Shown here in pieces: positions 1 to 8,740 of a stretch of DNA of 41,159 nucleotides; position 1 is the first letter of the stretch, and each line of letters begins with the position of its first letter. Source of the stretch: Thauera linaloolentis 47Lol = DSM 12138 (GTDB taxonomy: Bacteria > Pseudomonadota > Gammaproteobacteria > Burkholderiales > Rhodocyclaceae); the NCBI RefSeq assembly GCF_000310205.1, contig NZ_AMXE01000029.1:1-41159 (forward strand). Reading direction: 5' to 3'. The notes under the pieces are model-generated. The model had not been told where the DNA came from and ran no database searches. It was given only the letters and a program-made list of their open reading frames with translations. The position numbers and the translations under genes were made by a program.

Positions 1-1
1 C

Positions 2-898
2 GGCGCATTGCTGCCGCGCGGCACGCCGGGCAGGATGGCCGCGCTCGTGGCGCTGGCGGGGTTGCTCGCATGGCCCGCGCCGCGCCCCGGAGCCGGCGCT
101 TTCGTGGCGCGGGTGCTGGACGTCGGCCAGGGGCTGGCGGTGCACGTGCAGACCGAGAAGCATGAGCTGATGTTCGATACCGGGCCGCCCTACGGCGCGC
201 ATGCCGACGCCGGCGCCAGGGTGGTGCTGCCTTATCTGCAGGCACTGGGCGTGGTCCGGCTGGATGGGGTCGTGCTGTCGCACGATGACAGCGACCATGT
301 CGGCGGCGCGGGCAGCATCGCGGCGGCCATGGAGGTGGACCGCTGGTGGTCGTCCGGGAAGTGGGCCCTCGCTGCGCACACCGCCGCCGCGGCGGGGCCT
401 TGCCTGGCCGGACAGCGCTGGCGCTGGGATGGCGTGGATTTCGAGTTCCTGCATCCCGCTGCGGAGGCGCCGGAACTGGCCGGCAAGCGGCACGACAACG
501 ACCGGTCGTGCGTGCTGCGCGTCGCCAACGCCGCCGGTACGCTGTTGCTGCTGGGCGATGTGGAGACGACCGGGGAGGAGGCGATGCTGTTGCGCCACGG
601 CGGCGAGAAGCTGGCGGCGGATGTGGTGGTGAGCGCGCACCATGGCAGCCGTTCGTCGTCGTCCCCCGCGCTGGTCGATGCGACGCTGCCGCAGGCGGTG
701 ATCCATGCCGTTGGCCACCGGAACCCTTTCGGCCACCCCCACCCCGAGGTATGGGCGCGCTGGGCAGGGGCGGGTGCCCGCAACTGGCGCACCGACAGCC
801 AGGGCGCGGTGGAGGCGTGGTTCCCGGCCGATGCCGATGCGGGCGTGAGCTTGACGGCGCAGCGGCTGCGCGCGCCGCGCTACTGGCATGGCCGGTGA
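2..898 (+). CDS. comEC: ComEC/Rec2 DNA-uptake protein, C-terminal part (5' end outside window)
   Basis: ComEC forms the inner-membrane channel for single-stranded DNA uptake in natural transformation. This fragment is its C-terminal metallo-beta-lactamase-like domain. A hydrophobic stretch (LVALAGLLAWPAP) is followed by LDVGQGLAVHV and LMFDTGP. The metal-binding signature LSHDDSDHVGG comes next, and later LLLGDV and VSAHHGSRSSSS, all characteristic of the ComEC extracellular nuclease-like domain. The reading frame is open to the left edge, so the TTG at position 8 is not the true start. The competence and channel domains must lie upstream of the window. Family identity is confident; whether the organism is competent cannot be judged from this piece. 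Confidence 0.88.
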   Translation, partial: GALLPRGTPGRMAALVALAGLLAWPAPRPGAGAFVARVLDVGQGLAVHVQTEKHELMFDTGPPYGAHADAGARVVLPYLQALGVVRLDGVVLSHDDSDHVGGAGSIAAAMEVDRWWSSGKWALAAHTAAAAGPCLAGQRWRWDGVDFEFLHPAAEAPELAGKRHDNDRSCVLRVANAAGTLLLLGDVETTGEEAMLLRHGGEKLAADVVVSAHHGSRSSSSPALVDATLPQAVIHAVGHRNPFGHPHPEVWARWAGAGARNWRTDSQGAVEAWFPADADAGVSLTAQRLRAPRYWHGR

Positions 899-1002
899 CG
901 GCACGGGCCGCGCGGCGGGCCTGCTCGCGAGCGGCCGTGAAGGCGCAGGGGCCCGGGCACGATGCTAGACTGCCCCCGAAGCGACTTCCGAGGCTAGCCG
1001 CC

Positions 1003-1926
1003 ATGTCCCTGTTCTCCGATCTCAGCCGCGCATTCGAGCCGCCGGCCCCGCCGCGGCGCCCCGTGCATGGCGTGCGTGAGCGCCACGTTCAATGCATCGG
1101 CCCGCACGGCCTGCACCGCATGGCCTACACCGAGTGGGGCGAGGCCGACAATCCGCGCGTGGTGATCTGCGTCCATGGACTGACGCGCAACGGGCGCGAT
1201 TTCGACGATCTGGCGCAGGCCCTGGCGGGCGATTACCGCGTCGTCTGCCCCGACGTGGTCGGCCGCGGGCGCAGCGACTGGCTGGGCGTCAAGGAGGACT
1301 ACGGTTTTCCGCTCTACGTGTCGGACATGGTCACGCTGATCGCGCGCCTGAACGTCGAGCAGGTCGATTGGGTCGGCACCTCGATGGGCGGCATCATCGG
1401 CATGCTGATCGCCAGCCAGCCGCACGCGCCGATCCGGCGCCTGGTGCTCAACGACGTCGGACCGCTGATCACGGCGGTGTCGCTGCAGCGCATCGGGCCT
1501 TACGTCGGCCGCGCGCCGCGCTTCGCCACGATGGACGAGGCCGAGGCCTACATCCGCCAGGTCAGCGCGCCTTTCGGGCCGCTGACCGACGCACAGTGGC
1601 GCCACCTGACCCATTATTCGGTGCGTCCCGTCGGCGGGCCGGACGGCGGTTTCGCCATGGTCTACGACCCCGCGCTCGGTGACGTCTTCCGCGCCACGCC
1701 GGCGACCGAAGACATCGACATGTGGCCGGTGTACGAGCGCATCGGATGCCCGACGCTGGCCCTGCGCGGAGCGGAATCCGATCTGCTCGAACACTCGACG
1801 CTGGAGGCCATGGCCGCGCGCGGGCCGCGTGCGCAGACTGTCGAGTTCGCCGGGGTGGGGCATGCGCCGATGCTGATGGACCCCGGCCAGATCGCGGTCG
1901 TGCAGAACTTCCTGCGGGCGGTCTGA
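1003..1926 (+). CDS. Alpha/beta hydrolase, 307 aa
   Basis: A serine hydrolase of the alpha/beta fold with unknown substrate. The oxyanion-hole motif CVHGLTRN lies near residue 58, and the nucleophile elbow GTSMGG places the catalytic Ser at residue 127. An Asp candidate is in LRGAESDLL and the His in GVGHAPML near the C-terminus, so the triad is complete. The same frame is open far upstream, but ATG 1003 is chosen because GAGG stands about 10 bases before it and the domain begins soon after. There is no signal peptide, so it is probably cytoplasmic. It lies about 100 bases downstream of comEC and converges on rsgA. Esterase, lipase or dehalogenase-like activity are all possible. Confidence 0.85.
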   Translation: MSLFSDLSRAFEPPAPPRRPVHGVRERHVQCIGPHGLHRMAYTEWGEADNPRVVICVHGLTRNGRDFDDLAQALAGDYRVVCPDVVGRGRSDWLGVKEDYGFPLYVSDMVTLIARLNVEQVDWVGTSMGGIIGMLIASQPHAPIRRLVLNDVGPLITAVSLQRIGPYVGRAPRFATMDEAEAYIRQVSAPFGPLTDAQWRHLTHYSVRPVGGPDGGFAMVYDPALGDVFRATPATEDIDMWPVYERIGCPTLALRGAESDLLEHSTLEAMAARGPRAQTVEFAGVGHAPMLMDPGQIAVVQNFLRAV

Positions 1927-1963
1927 GCGTTGCCGCCGCGGCCGGTGTTCGCCCGGCGGCGCC

Positions 1964-2941
1964 TCACCAGCCGGGGTTGAGCCGCTTCGCCTCGGCGATC
2001 TCGGCGCGGATCGCGCGGTAGTGCTCGAAGCGGCGCGGCGCGATGCGGCCGTCGGCGAGCGCGGCGAGCAAGGCGCAGCCCGGTTCGGCTTCGTGGCGGC
2101 AATCGCGGAAACGGCACTGCCCCAGCAGCGGGCGGAATTCGACGAAACTCTCGGCCAGTTCGTCCGCGTCCAGGTGGGCAAGGCCGAACACCTGCAGACC
2201 GGGGCTGTCGATGAGCCAGCCGCCCTCGACATTCCCTGCGCTTTTCCTGACTTGCTCGCCGGCTGCCGTCGGCTCGTCCAGCGCGTACAGGCGGGCGAAG
2301 GTGGTCGTGTGCTTGCCCGAATCCAGCGCCTCGGAAATCTCGCGGGTGGCGGCCCTGGCTTCGGGGATCAGGGCATTGGTCAGCGTCGATTTGCCCATGC
2401 CGGACTGGCCGACCAGGATGGCATGCAGCCCCGCCAGGCGCTCGCGCAGCCCGGCCGCGCCTTGCAGGGCGGAGATCTCGATCACCTCGTAGCCGAGGGC
2501 GCGGAACGGCGCGAGCTGCGCGCGCGAGGCGTCCAGCCTTTCGCCCAGGTCGGCCTTGTTGAGGACGATGATCGGGGTGATGTCCTGGCTCTCCGCCGCC
2601 GCGATGCAGCGCGACACCAGCAGATCGGAGAAGCCCGGCTCGGTGGCGACGACGATCAGGATGTGGCTCAGGTTGGCCGCGATCAGTTTTTCGCGGAAGG
2701 CGTCGGAGCGCCACAGCAGGTTGTGGCGCGGGGTCAGGGCGTCGATGACCCCCTGGCCGTCGCCGCCGGGCACGACCTCGACCCGGTCACCGCAGGCGAA
2801 GCTGCTTTTCTTGCCGCGCGTGTAGCACTGCAGCAGGCCCGCCGGGGTGGCGACTTCGTAGTGCCGGCCGAAGGCGGCGACGATGAGGCCGGCGAGCGTG
2901 CCATCCTTTTCTTTGTTGCCGTGTCGTTTTTTTTGGCTCAC
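1964..2941 (-). CDS. rsgA: Ribosome small-subunit-dependent GTPase A (RsgA), 325 aa
   Basis: RsgA is a circularly permuted GTPase that helps late maturation of the 30S subunit. The G motifs appear in permuted order: NKAD (G4), then the P-loop GQSGMGKST (G1), then DSPG (G3). An N-terminal OB-like domain with the basic segment RGKKSSFACGDRVEV precedes them. A C-terminal zinc-binding cluster, CRFRDCRHEAEPGC, follows, and the length is usual for the family. The start is GTG at 2941, followed by a lysine-rich N-terminus. The gene lies 88 bases downstream of the M48 protease gene on the same strand, so co-transcription is plausible; orn-associated placement is common in proteobacteria. Confidence 0.95.
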   Translation of the reverse strand: MSQKKRHGNKEKDGTLAGLIVAAFGRHYEVATPAGLLQCYTRGKKSSFACGDRVEVVPGGDGQGVIDALTPRHNLLWRSDAFREKLIAANLSHILIVVATEPGFSDLLVSRCIAAAESQDITPIIVLNKADLGERLDASRAQLAPFRALGYEVIEISALQGAAGLRERLAGLHAILVGQSGMGKSTLTNALIPEARAATREISEALDSGKHTTTFARLYALDEPTAAGEQVRKSAGNVEGGWLIDSPGLQVFGLAHLDADELAESFVEFRPLLGQCRFRDCRHEAEPGCALLAALADGRIAPRRFEHYRAIRAEIAEAKRLNPGW

Positions 2942-3029
2942 AGAAACCCGTGATCGTGGATGTCGGTATGGCCGGCGAGCCTGCGTCCGCCGTGCATGGA
3001 GAGTATGGACGCCGCGCAGTCGGGCCGCA

Positions 3030-4304
3030 TCATGGCTGCAGGGACTGCAGGCGGGCGATGCGTATCGCCGCGGGCGGGTGCGAATCGAAGAAGCGCGAAT
3101 ACAGCGGATCAGGCGTCAGCGTGGAGGCGTTGTCGCGGTAGAGCTTGACCAGCGCCGCGACGAGGTCCGACGCGCGCGTCTGCTGCGCAGCGTAGGCGTC
3201 GGCTTCGAATTCATGCACCCGCGACCAGTGGCTCATCAAGGGCCCCAGCGGAAAGATGAAGGCCGGCAGCGCCAGGAAGAACAGGGCGAGCGCGGTGGCG
3301 GTGTCGGTCGCCCCGACGCCCAGGCCGGCGAAGAACCAGGACTGCCCGCTCAGCCAGCCGAGCAAGGCCAGCAGCGCGAGGCTGGCGGGGGCGAGAACGG
3401 CGAGGCGCTTGACGATGTGGCGGTGGCGGAAGTGCCCCAGTTCGTGCGCCAGCACCGCCTCGACCTCGTCGGCGTCGAGCTTGTCGAGCAGGGTGTCGAA
3501 GAACACGATACGCTTGGATGCGCCGAAGCCGGTGAAATAGGCGTTGCCGTGGGCCGAGCGGCGCGAGCCGTCCATGACGAACAGGCCCTGCGACCTGAAG
3601 CCGCAGCGCGCGAGCAGGCCTTCGACCCGGGCCTTCAGCGCTTCGTCGGCAAGCGGCGTGAAACGGTTGAACAGCGGTGCGATGAAAGTCGGCCATACCA
3701 GCATCACGAGCAGGTTGAAGGCCATCCAGAAAACCCACACCCACAGCCACCATAGGCCGCCCATGGCCGATGCCAGCCACAGCAGCACGGCCAGCAGCGG
3801 CAGGCCGATGGCGGCTGCCAGCACGATCTCGCGCGCGGCGTCGGCGGCGAACAGCGCCGGCGTCATGCGGTTGAAGCCGAAGCGCTTTTCGATGATGAAG
3901 GTGCGTAGCAGCACGAAGGGCAGGTCCACCAGCCAGCCCAGCGCACCCAGGGTGGCGAGCAGGGCGACGCCGTGGGCGATGCCGCCGGGCGCAAACACGG
4001 CCGACCATGCATCGTGGATCGCCTGCAGGCCGCCGCCCAGCGTCAGCAGCAGCACGAACGACGCGTTCACGGTGATCTCGGCCATCGTCAAGCGCATGCG
4101 CGCGGCGGTGTAGTCGGCCGCGCGCTGGTGGGCGGCAAGCGTGATCGATGCGGCGAAGGCTTGCGGCACGCTGCCGCGGCAGGCCCGTACGTGGCGAATC
4201 TGGCGATGCATCAGTCCTGCCCTGACGAAGAGGCTCAGCAGCAGCAGCGTGACGAAAAGCGCGGCAAGGCCGCTGGCGAAGGATGAGGCGGTGTCGGCGT
4301 GCAT
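3030..4304 (-). CDS. M48 family (Ste24/CAAX-protease-like) zinc metalloprotease, 424 aa
   Basis: An integral inner-membrane zinc protease. The HExxH motif is HELGH (His287, Glu288, His291), and the third ligand is probably Glu365 in HEFEADAYA, which is the M48A Ste24 pattern. Several hydrophobic helices precede the catalytic domain (about residues 8-30, 78-95, 108-135, 158-182, 185-210), with another pair at about 305-355. ATG 4304 is chosen over longer in-frame starts because the upstream extension is arginine/proline-rich, non-conserved-looking sequence running into the orn promoter region. The gene is divergent from orn. Bacterial members are thought to act in membrane-protein quality control, but the substrate here is unknown. 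Confidence 0.9.
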   Translation of the reverse strand: MHADTASSFASGLAALFVTLLLLSLFVRAGLMHRQIRHVRACRGSVPQAFAASITLAAHQRAADYTAARMRLTMAEITVNASFVLLLTLGGGLQAIHDAWSAVFAPGGIAHGVALLATLGALGWLVDLPFVLLRTFIIEKRFGFNRMTPALFAADAAREIVLAAAIGLPLLAVLLWLASAMGGLWWLWVWVFWMAFNLLVMLVWPTFIAPLFNRFTPLADEALKARVEGLLARCGFRSQGLFVMDGSRRSAHGNAYFTGFGASKRIVFFDTLLDKLDADEVEAVLAHELGHFRHRHIVKRLAVLAPASLALLALLGWLSGQSWFFAGLGVGATDTATALALFFLALPAFIFPLGPLMSHWSRVHEFEADAYAAQQTRASDLVAALVKLYRDNASTLTPDPLYSRFFDSHPPAAIRIARLQSLQP

Positions 4305-4477
4305 GGAGCGGTCGTCGGGGTGGGCGTTTCGGGGCTGCCTGCGGCGCGGCATGGCGGGAGCGGCAGTGCAGCGGGCTGCGGCCGCCGGCCCCGGCCCGCG
4401 CCGAATGCCGGCGTGTTCTGTGACACAATCCCGCCTTCGAATGTTTCGCATGAATACGTCAGAAAGGCGCACCGATT
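4305..4477. promoter_or_regulatory. Divergent promoter region, M48 protease / orn
   Basis: This 173-base gap between two divergent genes must contain both promoters. Toward orn, the segment TGTGACACAATCC at about 4421-4433 contains a -10-like ACACAAT, and a purine-rich AGAAAGG at about 4461 can serve as the orn ribosome binding site. I see no clear operator or hairpin. The promoter positions are approximate. Confidence 0.4.
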
Positions 4478-5026
4478 ATGGCACAGGACCCGAAAACCCT
4501 GATATGGCTGGACATGGAGATGAGCGGCCTGGAACCGGACCGGGACCGTATCATCGAAATCGCCATCGTTCTGACCGATGAGAGGCTCGAGACCATTGCC
4601 GAGGCGCCGGTGATCACCGTGCACCAGCCCGACGCGGTGCTGAACGCGATGGACGACTGGAACAAGAACACGCACGGCAAATCGGGCCTGATCGACCGTG
4701 TGCGCGCCTCGACGGTATCCGAGGCCGAAGCGGAGGCACGCATGCTCGCGTTCCTGAAGGAGTGGGTGCCGGCGCGCACCTCGCCGATGTGCGGCAACTC
4801 GGTATGCCAGGACCGCCGCTTCCTCGCGCGCTGGATGCCGCAGTTCGAGGCATGGTTCCACTACCGCAACCTCGACGTGTCGACGCTGAAGGAACTGGCC
4901 AGGCGTTGGCGGCCGGAAGTGTATGCCGGCGTGAAGAAAGCCGGCGCGCATACCGCGCTGGCCGACATCCAGGAGTCGATCGCGGAACTGCGGCATTACC
5001 GCGACACTTTCCTGCGGCTGGACTGA
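4478..5026 (+). CDS. orn: Oligoribonuclease, 182 aa
   Basis: Orn degrades two- to five-nucleotide RNAs, and also pGpG from cyclic-di-GMP turnover, to mononucleotides in the cytoplasm. It is a DEDDh 3'-5' exonuclease. The first acidic pair is in [11 protein letters not shown] (Asp12, Glu14), Asp112 is in [11 protein letters not shown], and His158 and Asp163 are in [12 protein letters not shown]. The length matches the family. The start ATG 4478 agrees with the standard N-terminus [12 protein letters not shown]. Orn is essential in many gammaproteobacteria, and its gene is divergent from the M48 protease gene here. Confidence 0.97.
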   Translation: MAQDPKTLIWLDMEMSGLEPDRDRIIEIAIVLTDERLETIAEAPVITVHQPDAVLNAMDDWNKNTHGKSGLIDRVRASTVSEAEAEARMLAFLKEWVPARTSPMCGNSVCQDRRFLARWMPQFEAWFHYRNLDVSTLKELARRWRPEVYAGVKKAGAHTALADIQESIAELRHYRDTFLRLD

Positions 5027-5036
5027 AAGCCTGGGC

Positions 5037-5198
5037 GTGAAGCACCGTTTCGGCATCATCGTGGATGGGGGGCGGCGTTTCTGGTGCCGCCACCGTCGCC
5101 TGATCCTGATCCTGATCGCGGTCAGCCTGTTCTTTTCAGTGCTGGGGTACTTCGCCGCACCGGTCGCGCTGCCGGGAATGTGCATGGTTTATGGGTGA
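5037..5198 (+). CDS. Possible 53-aa small membrane protein
   Basis: A GTG-initiated frame begins 10 bases after the orn stop and overlaps the first codons of the downstream peptidase gene by 8 bases if that gene starts at 5191. The peptide has a basic N-terminal part (MKHRFGIIV, then RRFWCRHRR), followed by a hydrophobic helix (LILILIAVSLFFSVLGYF) and a short tail ending GMCMVYG. This would fit a single-pass protein with the N-terminus inside. It belongs to no family I recognise. The weak start and lack of a strong Shine-Dalgarno keep confidence low. The basic-then-hydrophobic pattern and the fit of the gene between its neighbours are the only support. Confidence 0.35.
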   Translation: MKHRFGIIVDGGRRFWCRHRRLILILIAVSLFFSVLGYFAAPVALPGMCMVYG

Positions 5199-7344
5199 GT
5201 GGAGCGATCCGGTCATGTCTCTTGCCTCGTCATCTGGGCCCGTAGTTCCCTGGCCCGAAATTTCTCCGCCACGGGCGCCGCGTGAGGAGCATGAGATCCG
5301 GCAGCTCGGGCGCACGCGCATCGACGCCTATGCCTGGATGAAATTCATCCCGCAGTCCGGCTCGCGCACCTTGGAGCAGTTGCCCGCGCCGCTGCGCGAA
5401 CACCTGGAAGCCGAGATGGGCTATGCGCGGGAGGTGCTGCGTCCGCTGGCGCCCGGCATCGAGGAGTTTCGCGCCCGCATGGCGGCCAGGGCGCCCGAGA
5501 TCAGCGAACCGCTGCCCACCTCGGACAGGGGCTGGCGCTACCGTTTCGAACTTCCCGCCGGCCGTTCGCACCGCGTCTTTTCCCGCGTGGGGCCGGACGG
5601 GCAAGAACAGCTGCTCTTCGACGAGGCCGAGCGCGCGAGCGGCCACGCCTACTACCGCGCCACCGGCCACCAGCACAGCCCGGACGACCGCTACTTCGCC
5701 TGGGCGGAGGACGTGGTGGGCGACGATCGCCACCGCATCTGCCTGCTCGACCTGGACAGCGGCATCGTCCGCACCGTGGTGCTGACCGATGCGTTCGGCT
5801 ATGGCGGCTTCACCTTCTCGCCCTCATCGTGTCATCTGTTCTGGATCTGGCGCGATGCGCACAGCCGCCCGGCGCGCCTGTATCGCTCGCCCGTCGAGGG
5901 CGGCGAAGCGGTGCTGGTGTACGAGGAGCATGATCCCGCCATCTTCATGCAGGTGGCCCGCACGGCCGCCGACGGCTTCGTCGCGCTGACGCTCGGCGGC
6001 CCCGATGTGAGCGAGATCCGGCTGATCGCCGCCGATACCGAAACCGCGCTGGCGCGCATCGTGCGGCCGCGCCAGCGCGGCATCCGTTACGAAGTGGATG
6101 AGTGGGGTGATGCGCTGCTGATGCTGACGGACGCCGACGGGGCCATCGACGGCAAGCTGCTGTGCCTCGACCCGGTGACCTTCGCCGTCCGGCGCGAACT
6201 GGTGCCGCACCGTGCCGGCGTGCCGATCCTTGCCGTTCTGCCCTTCGCCGACGCACTGGTACGGCTCGAACGCGCCGAGGGGCTGCACCGTCTGGTGCTG
6301 ATGCATCCCGATGGACAGGAATTGACGGTCGCCTTCGACGAACCGGCCTACGCCATCGAACTCGCCCCCGCCCAGCGCCACGAAGCCCGGCAGGTGCGCA
6401 TCGTGCATCAGACACCGGCCAGCCCGCTGCGCTGGATCGACGTGGGCCTTGCCGACGGGAAATGCACCGTCGTCGGGCAGGAGCGCCTGAGCGGTTTCGA
6501 CCCCGCGGCGTACCGGGTCGAGCGTCTGCACGCGCGCGCAGACGATGGGGAAACCATCCCCATCACGGTGCTTTCCCGCCGGGATGCGAGTGTCGATACG
6601 CCGCTGCCGCTGCTGCTCACGGGGTATGGCGCCTATGGCATCTCCAGCGAGCCGCGTTTTTCCCTGCCCGCGACCGTGCTGGTCGACGCCGGGTTCCGCT
6701 ATGCCATCGCGCACGTGCGCGGCGGCGCGGAAAAAGGCCGGCGCTGGTATCGGGACGGGTGCCGCATGAACAAGCGCAACTCGATGACCGATTTCATCGC
6801 CTGCGCACGGCACCTGCGGGAGATCGGCTATGCCGCGCCCGGCGGAATCGTGGCCCAGGGCGTGTCGGCGGGCGGGCTGCTGGTGTGCGGGGCCATGAAC
6901 ATGGCGCCGCAGCTGTGGGCCGGCGTGATCGCGCAGGTGCCTTTCGTCGACATGCTCAACACCATGAGCGATGCCGACCACCCGCTGGTGCCGCTGCTGC
7001 GTCCGGATTGGGGCGATCCGCTCGCCGATCCCCTGGCCTACGACTACATCGCCGGCATCTCGCCCTATGAGAACGTGCAGCCGGCGGCCTACCCGCCGGT
7101 GCTGTGCACCGCCGGTTTGAAGGATGACCGCGTGCCTTACTGGGAGCCGGCGAAACTGGTGGCGAACATCCGCCATCATGCCACCGGCGGCAATCCGGCC
7201 GTGCTGGTGCTGAATCCGGACAGCGGCCACCAGCAGAACGACGACCTGGACAGCGAGTTCGCCCAGGCGGCGCTGTTGTGGGCCTTCGCGCAGCACTGTG
7301 TGGAATCGCGTGGCAGCGGCGTGAAGGAGGATGGCCTGCGCTGA
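5191..7344 (+). CDS. ptrB: S9 family prolyl oligopeptidase, oligopeptidase B-like, 717 aa
   Basis: A serine peptidase of the prolyl oligopeptidase family, which cleaves short peptides. Subfamily B cuts after Arg or Lys. The N-terminal RTRIDAYAWMKF matches the conserved start of the oligopeptidase B fold. A beta-propeller region follows at about residues 80-430, then the hydrolase domain with GVSAGGLL (Ser559), LKDDRVPYWEP (Asp645 or 646) and SGHQQND (His680). The length of about 700 residues is normal. ATG 5215 (MSLASS), preceded by GGAG 10 bases upstream, is an alternative and perhaps better start. There is no signal peptide. It converges on the MFS gene with 5 bases between stops. Assignment to ptrB rather than another S9A member is from overall pattern. 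Confidence 0.87.
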   Translation: MGEWSDPVMSLASSSGPVVPWPEISPPRAPREEHEIRQLGRTRIDAYAWMKFIPQSGSRTLEQLPAPLREHLEAEMGYAREVLRPLAPGIEEFRARMAARAPEISEPLPTSDRGWRYRFELPAGRSHRVFSRVGPDGQEQLLFDEAERASGHAYYRATGHQHSPDDRYFAWAEDVVGDDRHRICLLDLDSGIVRTVVLTDAFGYGGFTFSPSSCHLFWIWRDAHSRPARLYRSPVEGGEAVLVYEEHDPAIFMQVARTAADGFVALTLGGPDVSEIRLIAADTETALARIVRPRQRGIRYEVDEWGDALLMLTDADGAIDGKLLCLDPVTFAVRRELVPHRAGVPILAVLPFADALVRLERAEGLHRLVLMHPDGQELTVAFDEPAYAIELAPAQRHEARQVRIVHQTPASPLRWIDVGLADGKCTVVGQERLSGFDPAAYRVERLHARADDGETIPITVLSRRDASVDTPLPLLLTGYGAYGISSEPRFSLPATVLVDAGFRYAIAHVRGGAEKGRRWYRDGCRMNKRNSMTDFIACARHLREIGYAAPGGIVAQGVSAGGLLVCGAMNMAPQLWAGVIAQVPFVDMLNTMSDADHPLVPLLRPDWGDPLADPLAYDYIAGISPYENVQPAAYPPVLCTAGLKDDRVPYWEPAKLVANIRHHATGGNPAVLVLNPDSGHQQNDDLDSEFAQAALLWAFAQHCVESRGSGVKEDGLR

Positions 7345-7349
7345 TCTGC

Positions 7350-8684
7350 TCAGGCCGGCTGGCCGGCGAGCATCGCCCGCTCCCTGCGCGTCCGCGCGAA
7401 CGACCGCATCGCGCAGAAAGCCGACACCGCGAGCGCAGGGACTGCAACGGCGGTGATCGCATTCAGCATGTGCCGCTCGAACATCCAGTCCGACAGCGTG
7501 CCGGCCAGCAAAGGGCCGGCGGCGCTGAAAACCGAGACGACGAAGCTCCATACCGCAAAGCAGCGCGCCCTCAGCGTGGCCGGCGCCAGATCCTGCAGCA
7601 TGGTGGGCACCAGCGCATTGGCGACGCAGGTGACGAACAGGAACAGCCCCACGACCAGGAAGGCATGGTCGAGCGTGCGCGTGGAAACCAGCAGCAGGAC
7701 CACCGGCGCGGCGGCCAGCGCGCACGTGCCCATGATCAACGGGCGCACCGCCCGCCCGAAGCGCCGGCCCAGCATGCGGTCCAGCAATCCGGCGACGGGC
7801 AGGCAGCCCACGGTGGTGATCAGGACGATGACGCCCAGGGCCTGGCCGATGTCGCCGGGCAGCGCATCGAAGCGCCGTTCGAGGGCCAGTGCGATCAACT
7901 GGTTGAGCGCCTGCACCGCGATCATCAGACAGCCTGCCACGCCGACGAACAGGCCGATGGCCTGCCAGCGCTGGCGCAGGAAAAGCCGCAGCGACGCGGG
8001 GGCCGTGTGGCCTGCCGGCCCGAGGCGCCGGGGCGGGTCGGCCGTCAGCATGCCGAGCAGCAGCAAGGGCACACCGGCCATGGACAGCAGCAGGAAGGCC
8101 TTGCGCCACGGCGCCATGGCCCAGGGAAACAGATCGGCCGCGGTGGCAAGAATGGCGCCGCCGAAATAGAATCCGCCGCTGGCCCCGGCCGCCATCAGCG
8201 CGGCAAAGCTCAGGTTGGCCGCCACGCGGTGCCGCTCCGGGGCGAGATCGGGAATCATCGAGTAGACCAGCGGCACCATGGCGAACTCGGTGATGCCGGC
8301 CGCCGAGCGTCCGATGAAGAACAGCGGGAAATTGGGCGCGAGCGCGCTCAGCACCATCATCGCGGTCGATGCTAGGATCAGGCACAGCAGCACCCGCTTG
8401 CGCGAGAAACGATCCGCGAAACGCGCCAGCGGCACGGCCAGCGCACTGCCGACCAGCACGCCCGCCAGCCCTTGCAGTGCGCCCAGGGTGGCATCGCCGA
8501 CGCCGAAGCTGTTCTGGATGGCGGAGAGCGAGATGGCCTGCAGGCCCATGTCGCTCATCTGCACGCCGGCGGTGATGCCCAGCAACGCAACCGTGAATAG
8601 CGCCTGGAGCGTCCACGCCGAGGAGGCGTGGACGCCGTGGTCATGCGCGTTCGTCATCGTGCCGTCGTCTGCCGGGTGCCGCAT
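7350..8684 (-). CDS. MFS transporter (Spinster-like), 444 aa
   Basis: A twelve-helix major facilitator protein of the inner membrane. The first half contains the typical loop 2-3 signature LARFADRFSRKRVLL (variant of GxxxDRxGRR), and FFIGRSAAGITEFAMVPLVYSMIPDLAP in helices 4-5 resembles Spinster-type MFS proteins. The C-terminal half repeats the pattern with LPVAGLLDRMLGRRFGR. ATG 8657 (MTNAHDHG) is an alternative start. It follows the siderophore receptor gene by 56 bases on the same strand, so both are probably transcribed from the Fur-like promoter. This context suggests siderophore or iron-chelate transport, but the substrate and direction are inference only. Confidence 0.85.
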   Translation of the reverse strand: MRHPADDGTMTNAHDHGVHASSAWTLQALFTVALLGITAGVQMSDMGLQAISLSAIQNSFGVGDATLGALQGLAGVLVGSALAVPLARFADRFSRKRVLLCLILASTAMMVLSALAPNFPLFFIGRSAAGITEFAMVPLVYSMIPDLAPERHRVAANLSFAALMAAGASGGFYFGGAILATAADLFPWAMAPWRKAFLLLSMAGVPLLLLGMLTADPPRRLGPAGHTAPASLRLFLRQRWQAIGLFVGVAGCLMIAVQALNQLIALALERRFDALPGDIGQALGVIVLITTVGCLPVAGLLDRMLGRRFGRAVRPLIMGTCALAAAPVVLLLVSTRTLDHAFLVVGLFLFVTCVANALVPTMLQDLAPATLRARCFAVWSFVVSVFSAAGPLLAGTLSDWMFERHMLNAITAVAVPALAVSAFCAMRSFARTRRERAMLAGQPA

Positions 8685-8740
8685 CCGTGAGCCGGACTGC
8701 CGTGCTCAGAGCGGCCTCCGGGACATGCCGGCCGCCCGGA

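Noticed and set aside
1927-1963. GC-rich inverted repeat between the hydrolase and rsgA stops as a bidirectional terminator
   Set aside because: The stem is imperfect and there is no T-run in either direction; with this base composition it may arise by chance.
5824-8616. 930-residue minus-strand frame spanning the S9 peptidase and MFS genes
   Set aside because: It crosses two real genes on opposite strands, and its protein shows no domain.
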